Positions 1 to 11,900 of a stretch of DNA of 64,000 nucleotides are shown here, piece after piece. The DNA lies in contig NC_030682.2 in assembly GCF_000004195.4 (NCBI RefSeq), positions 154,410,872-154,474,871 of the forward strand, read 5' to 3'. Numbering within the stretch: the first letter of the stretch is position 1; the number at the start of each line of letters is the position of its first letter. The translations under genes and the position numbers were made by a program. The notes beneath the pieces are model-generated. The model saw only the letters and a list, made by a program, of their open reading frames with translations, was not told where the DNA came from and did not search any database. The stretch is from Xenopus tropicalis. Lineage: Eukaryota; Chordata; Amphibia; Anura; Pipidae.

Positions 1-2586
1 GGTGCAGTAGTCAGGCAGTGAGGGTGCAGTAGTCAGACAGTGGGGGGAGCAGTAGTCAGACAGTGGGGGTGCAGTAATCAGACAGTGGGGGGAGCAGGAG
101 TCGGACAGTGGGGGGTGCAGGAGTCGGACAGTGGGGGGTGCAGGAGTCGGACAGTGGGGGGTGCAGGAGTCGGACAGTGGAGGTGCAGTAGTCGGACAGT
201 GGAGGTGCAGTAGTCAGAGAGTGGGGGGAGCAGTAGTCAGACAGTGGGGGGTGCAGGAGTCGGACAGTGGGGGGTGCAGGAGTCGGACAGTGGGGGGTGC
301 AGGAGTCGGACAGTGGGGGGTGCAGGAGTCGGACAGTGGGGGGAGCAGGAGTCGGACAGTGGGGGGTGCAGTAGTCAGACAGTGGGGGGAGCATGAGTCG
401 GACAGTGGGGGGTGCAGGAGTCGGACAGTGGGGGGTGCAGGAGTCGGACAGTGGGGGGTGCAGGAGTCGGACAGTGGAGGTGCAGTAGTCAGAGAGTGGG
501 GGGAGCAGTAGTCGGACAGTGGAGGTGCAGTAGTCAGACAGTGGGGGGAGCAGGAGTCGGACAGTGGGGGGTGCAGGAGTCGGACAGTGGGGGGTGCAGG
601 AGTCGGACAGTGGAGGGGCAGTAGTCGGACAGTGGAGGTGCAGTAGTCAGACAGTGGGGGGAGCAGGAGTTGGACAGTGGGGGGAGCAGGAGTCGGACAG
701 TGGGGGGTGCAGGAGTCGGACAGTGGGGGGTGCAGGAGTCGGACAGTGGGGGGTGCAGGAGTCGGACAGTGGGGGGTGCAGGAGTCGGACAGTGGAGGGG
801 CAGTAGTCGGACAGTGGAGGTGCAGTAGTCAGACAGTGGGGGGAGCAGGAGTCGGACAGTGGGGGGAGCAGGAGTCGGACAGTGGGGGGTGCAGGAGTCG
901 GACAGTGGGGGGTGCAGGAGTCGGACAGTGGGGGGTGCAGGAGTCGGACAGTGGAGGTGCAGTAGTCGGACAGTGGAGGTGCAGTAGTCGGACAGTGGAG
1001 GTGCAGTAGTCGGACAGTGGGGGTGCAGTAGTCAGACAGTGGGGGTGCAGTAGTCAGAGAGTGGGGCAGCAGTAGTCAGACAGTGAGGGTGCAGTAGTCA
1101 GACAGTGGGGGGAGCAGTAGTCAGACAGTGGGGGGTGCAGTAGTCAGACAGTGGGGGGTGCAGTAAGACAGTGGGGGAGCAGTAGTCAGACAGTGGGGGT
1201 GCAGTAGTCAGAGAGTGGGGCAGCAGTAGTCAGACAGTGGGGGGAGCAGTAGTCAGACAGTGGGGGATGCAGTAGTCAGACAGTGGGGGGTGCAGTAGTC
1301 AGACAGTGGGGGGTGCAGTAAGACAGTGGGGGGAGCAGTAGTCAGACAGTGGGGGTGCAGTAGTCAGAGAGTGGGGCAGCAGTAGTCAGACAGTGGGGGG
1401 AGCAGTAGTCAGACAGTGGGGGATGCAGTAGTCAGACAGTGGGGGGTGCAGTAGTCAGACAGTGGGGGGTGCAGTAAGACAGTGGGGGGAGCAGTAGTCA
1501 GACAGTGGGGGGAGCAGTAGTCAGACAGTGGGGGGTGCAGTAAGACAGTGGGGGAGCAGTAGTCAGACAGTGGGGGTGCAGTAGTCAGAGAGTGGGGCAG
1601 CAGTAGTCAGACAGTGGGGGGAGCAGTAGTCAGACAGTGGGGGATGCAGTAGTCAGACAGTGGGGGGGCAGTAGTCAGACAGTGGGGGGAGCAGTAGTCA
1701 GACAGTGGGGGGAGCAGTAGTCAGACAGTGGGGGGTGCAGGAGTCGGACAGTGGGGGGTGCAGGAGTCGGACAGTGGGGGTGCAGGAGTCGGACAGTGGG
1801 GGTGCAGGAGTCGGACAGTGGAGGTGCAGTAGTCGGACAGTGGAGGTGCAGTAGTCAGAGAGTGGGGGGAGCAGTAGTCAGACAGTGGGGGGTGCAGGAG
1901 TCAGACAGTGGGGGGTGCAGGAGTCGGACAGTGGGGGTGCAGGAGTCGGACAGTGGGGGTGCAGGAGTCGGACAGTGGAGGTGCAGTAGTCGGACAGTGG
2001 AGGTGCAGTAGTCAGAGAGTGGGGGGAGCAGTAGTCAGACAGTGGGGGGAGCAGTAGTCAGAGAGTGGGGCAGCAGTAGTCAGACAGTGAGGGTGCAGTA
2101 GTCAGAGAGTGGGGCAGCAGTAGTCAGACAGTGAGGGTGCAGTAGTCAGACAGTGGGGGGAGCAGTAGTCAGACAGTGGGGGGTGCAGTAGTCAGACAGT
2201 GGGGGGTGCAGTAAGACAGTGGGGGAGCAGTAGTCAGACAGTGGGGGTGCAGTAGTCAGAGAGTGGGGCAGCAGTAGTCAGACAGTGGGGGGAGCAGTAG
2301 TCAGACAGTGGGGGATGCAGTAGTCAGACAGTGGGGGAGCAGTAGTCAGACAGTGGGAGGAGCAGTAGTCAGACAGTGGGGGGAGCAGTAGTCAGACAGT
2401 GGGGGGTGCAGGAGTCGGACAGTGGGGGGTGCAGGAGTCGGACAGTGGGGGTGCAGGAGTCGGACAGTGGGGGTGCAGGAGTCGGACAGTGGAGGTGCAG
2501 TAGTCGGACAGTGGAGGTGCAGTAGTCAGAGAGTGGGGGGAGCAGTAGTCAGACAGTGGGGGTGCAGTAGTCAGACAGTGGGGGGG
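1..2586. repeat. Minisatellite A, ~23-bp unit (intron upstream of window exon 1)
   Basis: Tandem array of a 22-24 bp G-rich unit of the form GTGCAGGAGTCGGACAGTGG, roughly 110 copies, running off the left edge. Variants carry CAGTAGTCAGACAGTGG or AGAGAGTGGGGCAGC, and blocks of variants recur in the same order, so it has higher-order structure. Open frames such as 131-511 exist only because the unit lacks stops in some frames. It lies in the intron before the first recognisable exon, whose acceptor is at 2665-2666. Confidence 0.97.
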
Positions 2587-2652
2587 ACTGCTAAAGGGGC
2601 CCCATATTGCCCTGTATTTACTGCTAAAGGGGCCCCGTATTGCCACGGTTTG
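2587..2652. repeat. 33-bp direct duplication before the exon 1 acceptor
   Basis: The motif ACTGCTAAAGGGGCCCC occurs at 2587 and again at 2620, followed both times by a TATTGCC block. It sits between the minisatellite and the polypyrimidine tract of the acceptor at 2666. Confidence 0.8.
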
Positions 2653-2666
2653 TCCCTCTGTTTCAG

Positions 2667-2903
2667 GCTCGGATTGGACAATTCGGATCTGGCGAATGTT
2701 CCCTCACAGCGAGGGGGGCCTCAGCCCCCACATGAGCTTTCTCTGTTCCCGCCCAATAGAGAGAATGTGCATGATTGGCTCTCAGCTTTTTGTTTCCTTC
2801 CACAACCAATCAAGTGGCAGCTCCAGCTTAGTGCAGTACTGTCTCCATAGCGCCACCCGCAGGGACCACTCGCCAGCCCAGGACCATCAGCAACAGATCA
2901 CAG
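2667..2903 (+). CDS. wdr97: Exon 1 (in window) of the WDR97-type gene
   Basis: Acceptor TTTCAG at 2661-2666, donor GT at 2904-2905 (weak, GTTGTC). Begins with two bases of a split codon, then SDWTIRIW, a typical end of a WD40 blade. Ends one base into a Gly codon (phase 1), completed by exon 2. The same frame stays open far into intron 1. Confidence 0.88.
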
Positions 2904-5900
2904 GTTGTCTCACAGCTCTCTACTCACCCCTACTTACTCCTACTTATCCTTCTCACTCTACTCACCTACACACTCCTACTTACCCTACTCACTCCTACTT
3001 ATCCTACTCACTCTACTCACCCTACTTACTCCTACTCACTCCTACTCACCCCTACTCACTCCTACTTATCCTACTCACTCTACTCACCTACACACTCCTA
3101 CTTACCCTACTCACTCCTACTTATCCTACTCACTCTACTCACCTACACACTCCTACTTACCCTACTCACTCCTACTTATCCTACTCACTCTACTCACCCT
3201 ACTTACTCCTACTTACCCTACTCACTCCTACTTATCCTTCTCACTCTACTCACCTACACACTCCTACTTACCCTACTCACTCCTACTTATCCTACTCACT
3301 CTACTCACCCTACTTACTCCTACTCACTCCTACTCACCCCTACTCACTCCTACTTATCCTACTCACTCTACTCACCTACACACTCCTACTTACCCTACTC
3401 ACTCCTACTTATCCTACTCACTCTACTCACCTACACACTCCTACTTACCCTACTCACTCCTACTTATCCTACTCACTCTACTCACCTACACACTCCTACT
3501 TACCCTACTCACTCCTACTTATCCTTCTCACTCTACTCACCTACACACTCCTACTTACCCTACTCACTCCTACTTATCCTACTCACTCTACTCACCCTAC
3601 TTACTCCTACTCACTCCTACTCACCCCTACTCACTCCTACTTATCCTACTCACTCTACTCACCTACACACTCCTACTTACCCTACTCACTCCTACTTATC
3701 CTACTCACTCTACTCACCCTACTTACTCCTACTCACTCCTACTCACCCCTACTTACTCCTACTTATCCTACCCACTCTATTCACCTACACACTCCTACTT
3801 ACCTTACTTATCCTACTCACTCTACTCACCCTACTTACTCCTACTCACCCCTACTCACTCCTACTTATCCTACTCACTCTACTCACCTACTCACTCCTAC
3901 TCACCCCTACTCACTCCTACTTATCCTACTCACTCTACTCACCTACACACTCCTACTTACCCTACTCACTCCTACTTATCCTACTCACTCTACTCACCTA
4001 CACACTCCTACTTACCCTACTCACTCCTACTTATCCTACTCACTCTACTCACCCTACTTACTCCTACTCACCCCTACTCACTCCTACTTATCCTACCCAC
4101 TCTATTCACCTACACACTCCTACTTACCCTACTCACTCCTACTTATCCTACTCACTCTACTCACCCTACTTACTCCTACTCACCCATACTCACTCCTACT
4201 TATCCTACTCACTCTACTCACCTACACACTCCTACTTACCCTACTCACTCCTACTTATCCTACTCACTCTACTCACCTACACACTCCTATTTACCCTACT
4301 CACTCCTACTTATCCTACTCACTCTACTCACCCTACTTACTCCTACTCACTTCTACTCACCCCTACTCACCTACACACTCCTACTTACCCTACTCACTCC
4401 TACTTATCCTACTCACTCTACTCACCCTACTTACTCCTACTCACTCCTACTCACTCCTACTTATCCTACTCACTCTACTCACCCTACTTACTCCTACTCA
4501 CTCCTACTCACTCCTACTCACCCATACTCACTCCTACTTATCCTACTCACTCTACTCACCTACACACTCCTACTTACCCTACTCACTCCTACTTATCCTA
4601 CTCACTCTACTCACCCTACTTACTCCTACTCACTCCTACTCACCCCTACTTACTCCTACTTATCCTACCCACTCTATTCACCTACACACTCCTACTTACC
4701 TTACTTATCCTACTCACTCTACTCACCCTACTTACTCCTACTCACCCCTACTCACTCCTACTTATCCTACTCACTCTACTCACCTACTCACTCCTACTCA
4801 CCCCTACTCACTCCTACTTATCCTACTCACTCTACTCACCTACACACTCCTACTTACCCTACTCACTCCTACTTATCCTACTCACTCTACTCACCTACAC
4901 ACTCCTACTTACCCTACTCACTCCTACTTATCCTACTCACTCTACTCACCCTACTTACTCCTACTCACCCCTACTCACTCCTACTTATCCTACCCACTCT
5001 ATTCACCTACACACTCCTACTTACCCTACTCACTCCTACTTATCCTACTCACTCTACTCACCCTACTTACTCCTACTCACTCCTACTCACCCATACTCAC
5101 TCCTACTTATCCTACTCACTCTACTCACCTACACACTCCTACTTACCCTACTCACTCCTACTTATCCTACTCACTCTACTCACCTACACACTCCTATTTA
5201 CCCTACTCACTCCTACTTATCCTACTCACTCTACTCACCCTACTTACTCCTACTCACTTCTACTCACCCCTACTCACCTACACACTCCTACTTACCCTAC
5301 TCACTCCTACTTATCCTACTCACTCTACTCACCCTACTTACTCCTACTCACTCCTACTTATCCTACTCACTCTACTCACCCTACTTACTCCTACTCACTC
5401 CTACTCACCCATACTCACTCCTACTTATCCTACTCACTCTACTCACCTACACACTCCTACTTACCCTACTCACTCCTACTTATCCTACTCACTCTACTCA
5501 CCCTACTTACTCCTACTCACTTCTACTCACCTACACACTCCTACTTACCCTACTCACTCCTACTTATCCTACTCACTCTACTCACCCTACTTACTCCTAC
5601 TCACTCCTACTCACTCCTATTTATCCTACTCACTCTACTCACCTACACACTCCTACTTACCCTACCCACTCCTACTTATCCTACTCACTCAACTCACCCT
5701 ACTTACTCCTACTCTTTTTTTTTTTTCCAACAAGTTTTTATTGAAAACAAAGCATTGGCATTAATACAGGCAATATATCATACATATGTGACATCACGGT
5801 TCAACTTACATTTACACATTCATGAGATAGTGACAATTAGTTTTTCCAAGTAGTACTCGCCTTGGATACAACAGTGTAGAGATTGGTCGTTCCCTCTGGT

Positions 5901-8900
5901 TCATGGGGTAACCTACTGGGTTTGCAGCGTAGGGAGTACTTGGGTTACCCTGGTACCCTGTGGTTCAGCACAGTTATACCTCTGTTTTATTTAGCTTTGT
6001 TGGGCAGTGTGTGTTTCCCAGCTCCCCCAGATATTGGTATAGGTGGCATTTTTCCCTTTCCTGCATAGAGAATGCTTTTCTTGCAGACATACCTCGTTCA
6101 TGGCCCTCAGCCATGAGTCATAGGACGGGGCTGTCTGCCCTTTCCAGTTTAGGGTTAGTTGTCTGCGGGCTTGGAATAACGCCTTAGTTATAAGAGTTTT
6201 TTGACCTTGGTTTAACTCTAAGCTGGAGGTTATGCCCAAGATGCATACTTTTGGGGACGGGGTGATATCTGAGTCTATCACCGCATTCAGCTTGTTAAGG
6301 ATCGAGGCCCAGTAGGTAGTTAGCATTGGGCAGGACCAGAGAGTGTGCAAGAGGGTTCCAGTCTCCGCCTGGCATCTGAGGCATAGCGGGGAGGATTCTG
6401 GGTAAATTTTATGCAGTTTCGCAGGGGTGTAGTAGGCCCGGTGGATAAGGTAGAGCTGCAACATCTCATGCCTACAGTTAATGGACACAGTTTTTGGGGA
6501 GGCCAGCACCTCCTTCCATTGATCATCCAGTATAGGACCTAGGTCCTCCTCCCAGGATTCCCTGCATTTCATGTTAGTCAGTTTTTGCCTCGCATCCATA
6601 ATATATTTGTATATGGTAGAGATTTTACACTTTTTATGACCCGATTTTATAAGTGATAGAAGTGGGTCTTCAAGGGTGGCCAGAAGGGACCTTTTGTGCA
6701 GGCGTTTAAGGGTGGTATGCACCCTGTGATACAGTAACCATTGGGAAGCTGGAAGGGAGCGATGCTGCCTTAGGAATGCGAATGGGGCTGTCACCCCCAT
6801 GTCCCACACATCCTGAATGGAGGTGAGGCCTGCCTCTAACCACTGCCTGGGGGGGGGAGATCCTGCCAGGTTGCCCAACACTTTATTGCCCCAAAGGAGG
6901 GTGGCAGGGTCGATTGTGCAAGCCCCAGCAGTTTTTCGGGCATCTACATATGCCCGTCGTACCGCTGCTACCAGTAAGTTGTGGGGGGGTGTTGATGATT
7001 GGACCAGCACGGCTTGCCATGAAGCTATATATGGGGGTAGTAACTCCTGCCATGAGCTGTAAAGGGCAGAGCAGGGGCCCTCAGGGGTTAGTGGGCTCAA
7101 GTGTGACAGTTGCGCCGCCAAGTATAGGACCCTGAAGTCGGGGAGGGCCATTCCACCCCCTGTTTTTGCCCTCTTTAGGTGTGGTAGGCTTAGTCGTGAG
7201 CGGCCCTTTCCCCATATGAAAGACCTCATGGTTGTGTCTAGTTTACTGAAAAAAGTTTTTGGAGGGGCCGTAGGCGTGTGCCATAGGGCGTACATAATTT
7301 TTGGTTGAACAAACATTTTGATAAGTTGTATGCGGCCTGCAGGCCCTATTGGCAAGTTGCCCCATGCGGCGAACTTGGTGTCTATCCATCCTAGCATGGG
7401 GCCCAGATTTAGGTCGTAGTATGTCGTTATGGGGAGTGCTATCTCTACACCTAGGTATGTGAATTGGTTTGCAATCGGTAAGGGACTAGGCACAGATCTG
7501 GGCCCCCTCTGTTGTGGGTCCACTGGAAATAACAGAGATTTGGCCTGGCTGACTTTTAACCCTGAAACTGTTCCAAATGCCTCCGTGAGCTCTATCAATG
7601 CACTTAAGGATTGTCCCCTGTCCCCTAGATATATTAAAGTATCATCCGCATATAGTTGGAGTTTGTCAGTGCGGGTTTGGGATATCCAGCCCACTATGTT
7701 GGGATGCTGTCTGACTGCCGCCGCGAATGGCTCAATTGCAATCGCAAATAAAAGTGGTGACAGGGGGCATCCCTGGAGAGTGCCCCTGGTGAGGCTAAAT
7801 GGGGGTGCCTCATCTGTACCTACTCTAAGGAAAGCGGTGGGCGACTTGTAAAGTAGTTTGACTAGGTTTACAAATTTCGTACCGAACCCAAATTTGTCTA
7901 GGGCCTTCCACAGATAGGGCCATTCGACCGTGTCAAAGGCCTTTGCAATATCCAAGGCGGCTATGGCCCTCTCTCCTGAGTTAGCATGGGCTGTTGTTAG
8001 GTTCAGAAACAACCTCCGGATATTCATGGCTGTCGTTTTACCCGGCATGAACCCTAACTGATCGTCAGCAATTATGCTGCCTATTATTTTCTTAAGCCGG
8101 TTAGCCAGCAGTTTGGCCAGGATTTTTACATCGGCTGTTAGTAGGGATATAGGCCGGTATGATTCAGGCAGAGTGGGGTCTTTGCCCGCCTTGGGTAGCA
8201 GCACTATGGCTGCTTGGTACATAGATTGGGGCAACTGACCTTCCCTGTGAGCTTCGTTATAGGTCTTTAATAGCACGGGTGCCAGCGTTTTTGCATGCCT
8301 TTTGTAAAGTTCAACAGGGAGGCCATCTGCCCCCGCCGCCTTGCCATTCGGGAAGGAGTCTATAGCCTCCTGCACTTCTATCAATGAGACCTCCTCCTCT
8401 AAGAATGCCTTGTAATCTGGGCTGAGTTGCGGCAGTACCAGGGGGTCTAGAAAGGCATCTACTTTGCTGATGTCCGCTCCGTCCAAAGTGGACGTATATA
8501 GATTCGAGTAAAACTTAGTTAGCTCCTGCTGGATTACCCTAGCGTCTGTCGTTAGGGAGCCCTGGTCTGTTTTTAGTAACGTGATTGCGTTGGGAGTGGA
8601 CTGTGTTCTTACTAGATGGGCTAACATTTTCCCTGCCCTTTCCCCATACTCCATAACATTCAGTTTCATAAAGGAGTACTGGGCAAGCGCTTTGTCCCTC
8701 ATGTATTTTGCATAGCTTTCCTGGGCTTTTTCCAGCTGCCTGAATATGCCCGGGAGCGGGGTGGCTGCCACCTCTGCCTCTAATTCCAGGATATCAAATT
8801 CTAGTTGATGTTGTGCATTTCTGGACTGCCTTTTAAAGGCTGTTATTTCATCATTGAAGAGGCCCCTAAGGTTTGCTTTTAGTGCGTCCCAGAAGGTTAG

Positions 8901-11900
8901 TGTGCCCACCGTGTGCTCATTGAGTGAGATATATTCCCTAGTAGCAGCTTCTATCTGTTGGAAGTTATCTAGAATTCCCAGCCAGGCTGGGTTCAGTGAC
9001 CACCTCGGTTTCCTAGTTTGGTCTGCATTCCTAAAGTGAATCTCCAGAGGGGCATGATCTGAGATGCCCCTAGCTAAGTACTTAGCTGCACCTACCCTAG
9101 GGAGTGCTTCCCGGTTGACAAACGCCAGATCGATTCTGGATAACACTGTATGGGATTGGGAGTAACATGAGTACTGGCGAGTATTAGGATGCAAATGCCT
9201 CCATACCTCAGTCAGGCCCGCCGTGTCTGCTAGGGTGCGTAAATTGCTGCTGGCTTCCTGCGCTGTGGAGTTGCCCCTTCTTTGCCTATCTAAGACCGGG
9301 TTTATTAGGGTATTGAAATCCCCCATCGCAATTATTGCCGCATGTGGGAATTTCGCTATGAAACTGACCAGGTGGATTAGGCATGTGTCTTGGTACGGGG
9401 GTGGGATATAGATATTGGCAATCACCACCTCCTGGGCTTGCAGATAGCCGTGCAGAAAGATATACCTGCCCTTGGGGTCCCGTATTACCGTACCCAGCCT
9501 AAAGGGGGTATTGCAAGTGATAAGAATAGCTACCCCGGAGGAGTGTGATGAGAGTTCCGCATGGTAGTGCCAGCCCACCCATGGTCTTTTGAGGGCCATC
9601 GTTCTACCCCCCTGGAGGTGGGTTTCCTGTAACAGGAGTATGTTGGCCCCCGATTTTTTCAAGAAGTCAAGCACCAATCTGCGCTTAATTTGATCATTGA
9701 GGCCCCTCACGTTCCAACTAAGCAGTTTAACCATTGGGAGATCTAGGTAGATCTTTCAGGGAGCCTCTGGTAGTATGGGGCATCAATGCATACATATTTG
9801 GAACCTGGATGTGCGTGTCAATGTTATGATACCTGAATTTAGCCCTGCTTATAACTGAATAACAAAACCCTTGTAACATTCCCTGACCCCCCTCCCCATC
9901 TGCACAGATCCCCAACTCCTGGCAGATTTGTTCCCGTATACCTTGAAACATCATTGTAAGTACCATTAGGGCGCTAACTTAGCGCTTGGCCTTCTGGCCG
10001 TGAGAAGGGTTATATTACTTATCACCCCGTGGGAGGCCTGGGGGGTGGTGTTGGGGTAGTTTGTTTGTATTGTGCGCTCAGTCCCGGTCCTAGTGCTGGT
10101 GCTTAACCACCAATTAAGTATTAATTATTTGGGGGGAACATACTAGCAAACATAGCACATCATATTATTATACGACCTGGGGGTTGTCCAGTGTCCTATA
10201 TGCTGGGAAAAACTGTGTCGGTAATGAAAGACCTCCCCGTCTTGCAGGTCCAGTGTGGGGCCGGGTCCCTTAGCGGTTCTTCCTGGCATCGATCCAGCTG
10301 CAGAGATCCTGCAGGTTGGTGAAAAAATGTGTGGTCCCGTTCTCGATTACTCGTAGTCGGGCTGGGTACAGCATGGCGTATTGGAGGCCCATCTCTCGTA
10401 GGCGTCTTTTACTTTCCAGGAACCGGGCCCTCTGCTTTTGGATTTCCGCGGAGAAGTCCCCGAAAATTGATATCTTGGCATCCTGAAAGGTTAGCTGCTC
10501 TTTTTTGCGGGCCAGCGATAGTGTGGAGTCTCTGTCCCTCGCATTTAGCAATCGGGCTATTAGTGGTCTGGCTGGTGCCCCCGGGATTGGGGCCTTGGTG
10601 GGTATGCGGTGTGCGCGCTCAACTGCAAACGCTGTGGAAAACGATTCCCTGCCAAATTGCTCTATCAGCCAGGTTTCGATGAACTTTTCGGGCGAGTTGC
10701 CTTCCGAGCGTTCTGGGAAGCCGAGGAACCGCAGATTGTTCCTGCGTAGCCTGTTTTCGAGGTCGTCGGACTTGGCTGCGCATGTGTTAACGGATTGGTG
10801 TAGCTGTTGCAGTCGGTCCGGCATAGGATTAGCAACATCCTCTAGGGAGCTCACTCGTCGTTCTAAAAGCGTTGTTCTTTCCCGCAGCTTCTGGAAGTCC
10901 TGCTTTATTATAGATAGCTCGACTTTTATCTCGTCAGTTTTGGAGCATATGAGGGAAGTACAGGATTCCTTGGAGGCCCGGATTTCTGCGAGTAGATCCG
11001 CTAAGGTGGGTTCAGTTGGCGAGGTTGCTGAGGAGGTTTGGGGGTCCCCCTGCTGAGTGCAGGGTTCTCCTCTCATCTGCCGCTGCGGTGGTGGCTGTGT
11101 CACGCTCTCCTCGCCGCCATCTTGGGTGTGCCGTGTTTCGCGGGAGAACTTTTCGAGTCTCGCTGCGGCTTCCGAAGCCCTTTTCTGGGCTTTGTTTTGC
11201 CCCATCAGCACTCTCGGGGGTAAGGGCTCTTCGGTATGTCCCTTGAATTCCGTTGTGTAGGTTTAGGTGCGCTTGCTTGCAGGATTATGAGGACCGGGAC
11301 ACGGAGCAGTCTTTAGGTGCGACTGTTCACATTCAGCGCCAAGCCACGCCCCCCCCACTTACTCCTACTCACTCCTACTCACCCCTACTCACTCCTACTT
11401 ATCCTACTCACTCTACTCACCCTACTTACTCCTACTCACTCCTACTCACCCTACTTACTCCTACTTACTCCTACTCACTCCTACTCACCCTACTTACTCC
11501 TACTCACTCCTACTCACCCCTACTCATTCTGCAGCACCCAGCTGCACCTCCCGGAGCCACATGATCTTGTAATGAACCGCAGCCCCCAAGCCTGGTGCCC
11601 CCTGAGTATGGCAGCTCATTAGGGACATTTATATCAAATGCAGGAAGAAGAGCTAAACTGGGTGTTGTTCCTGCAGTGCCCCTTGCTCAGTCCCACCACC
11701 ATGCATCGAAAGGCACAAAATGGCTGCCAAATACGTATACCCATAGCCCCTAGCCCCTATAGCACTGTCAGACTGCCCTTATGTCCCCCCACCCCAACGA
11801 GGCAACTTGGGGCCAGAATCTTAGCAAAGACAAGGCGGCCATGCTATTATGGGTTCTACTAATTCTTGGTGATGAAAGGATTATGGGTAGAACCAGGGGC

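Larger units (their letters stand above)
5715..11356 (-). mobile_element. L1-clade LINE, apparently full length, both ORFs open
   Basis: On the minus strand the element starts with a G run at about 11356, has a roughly 150-base 5' leader, ORF1 (11205-10270), a 535-base spacer, ORF2 (9734-5991), a 3' UTR of about 260 bases and an A12 tail (T run at 5715-5726). It splits minisatellite B. The flanks share ACTTACTCCTACTC (5701-5714 and 11357-11370), which may be the target duplication, but the same string is common in the array. Intact ORFs and a preserved tail suggest a young insertion. It is antisense to the host gene. Confidence 0.95.

Noticed and set aside
9727..9966. 79-codon frame between L1 ORF1 and ORF2
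   Set aside because: Lies in the usual non-coding spacer, overlaps the ORF2 start, and resembles no known protein.
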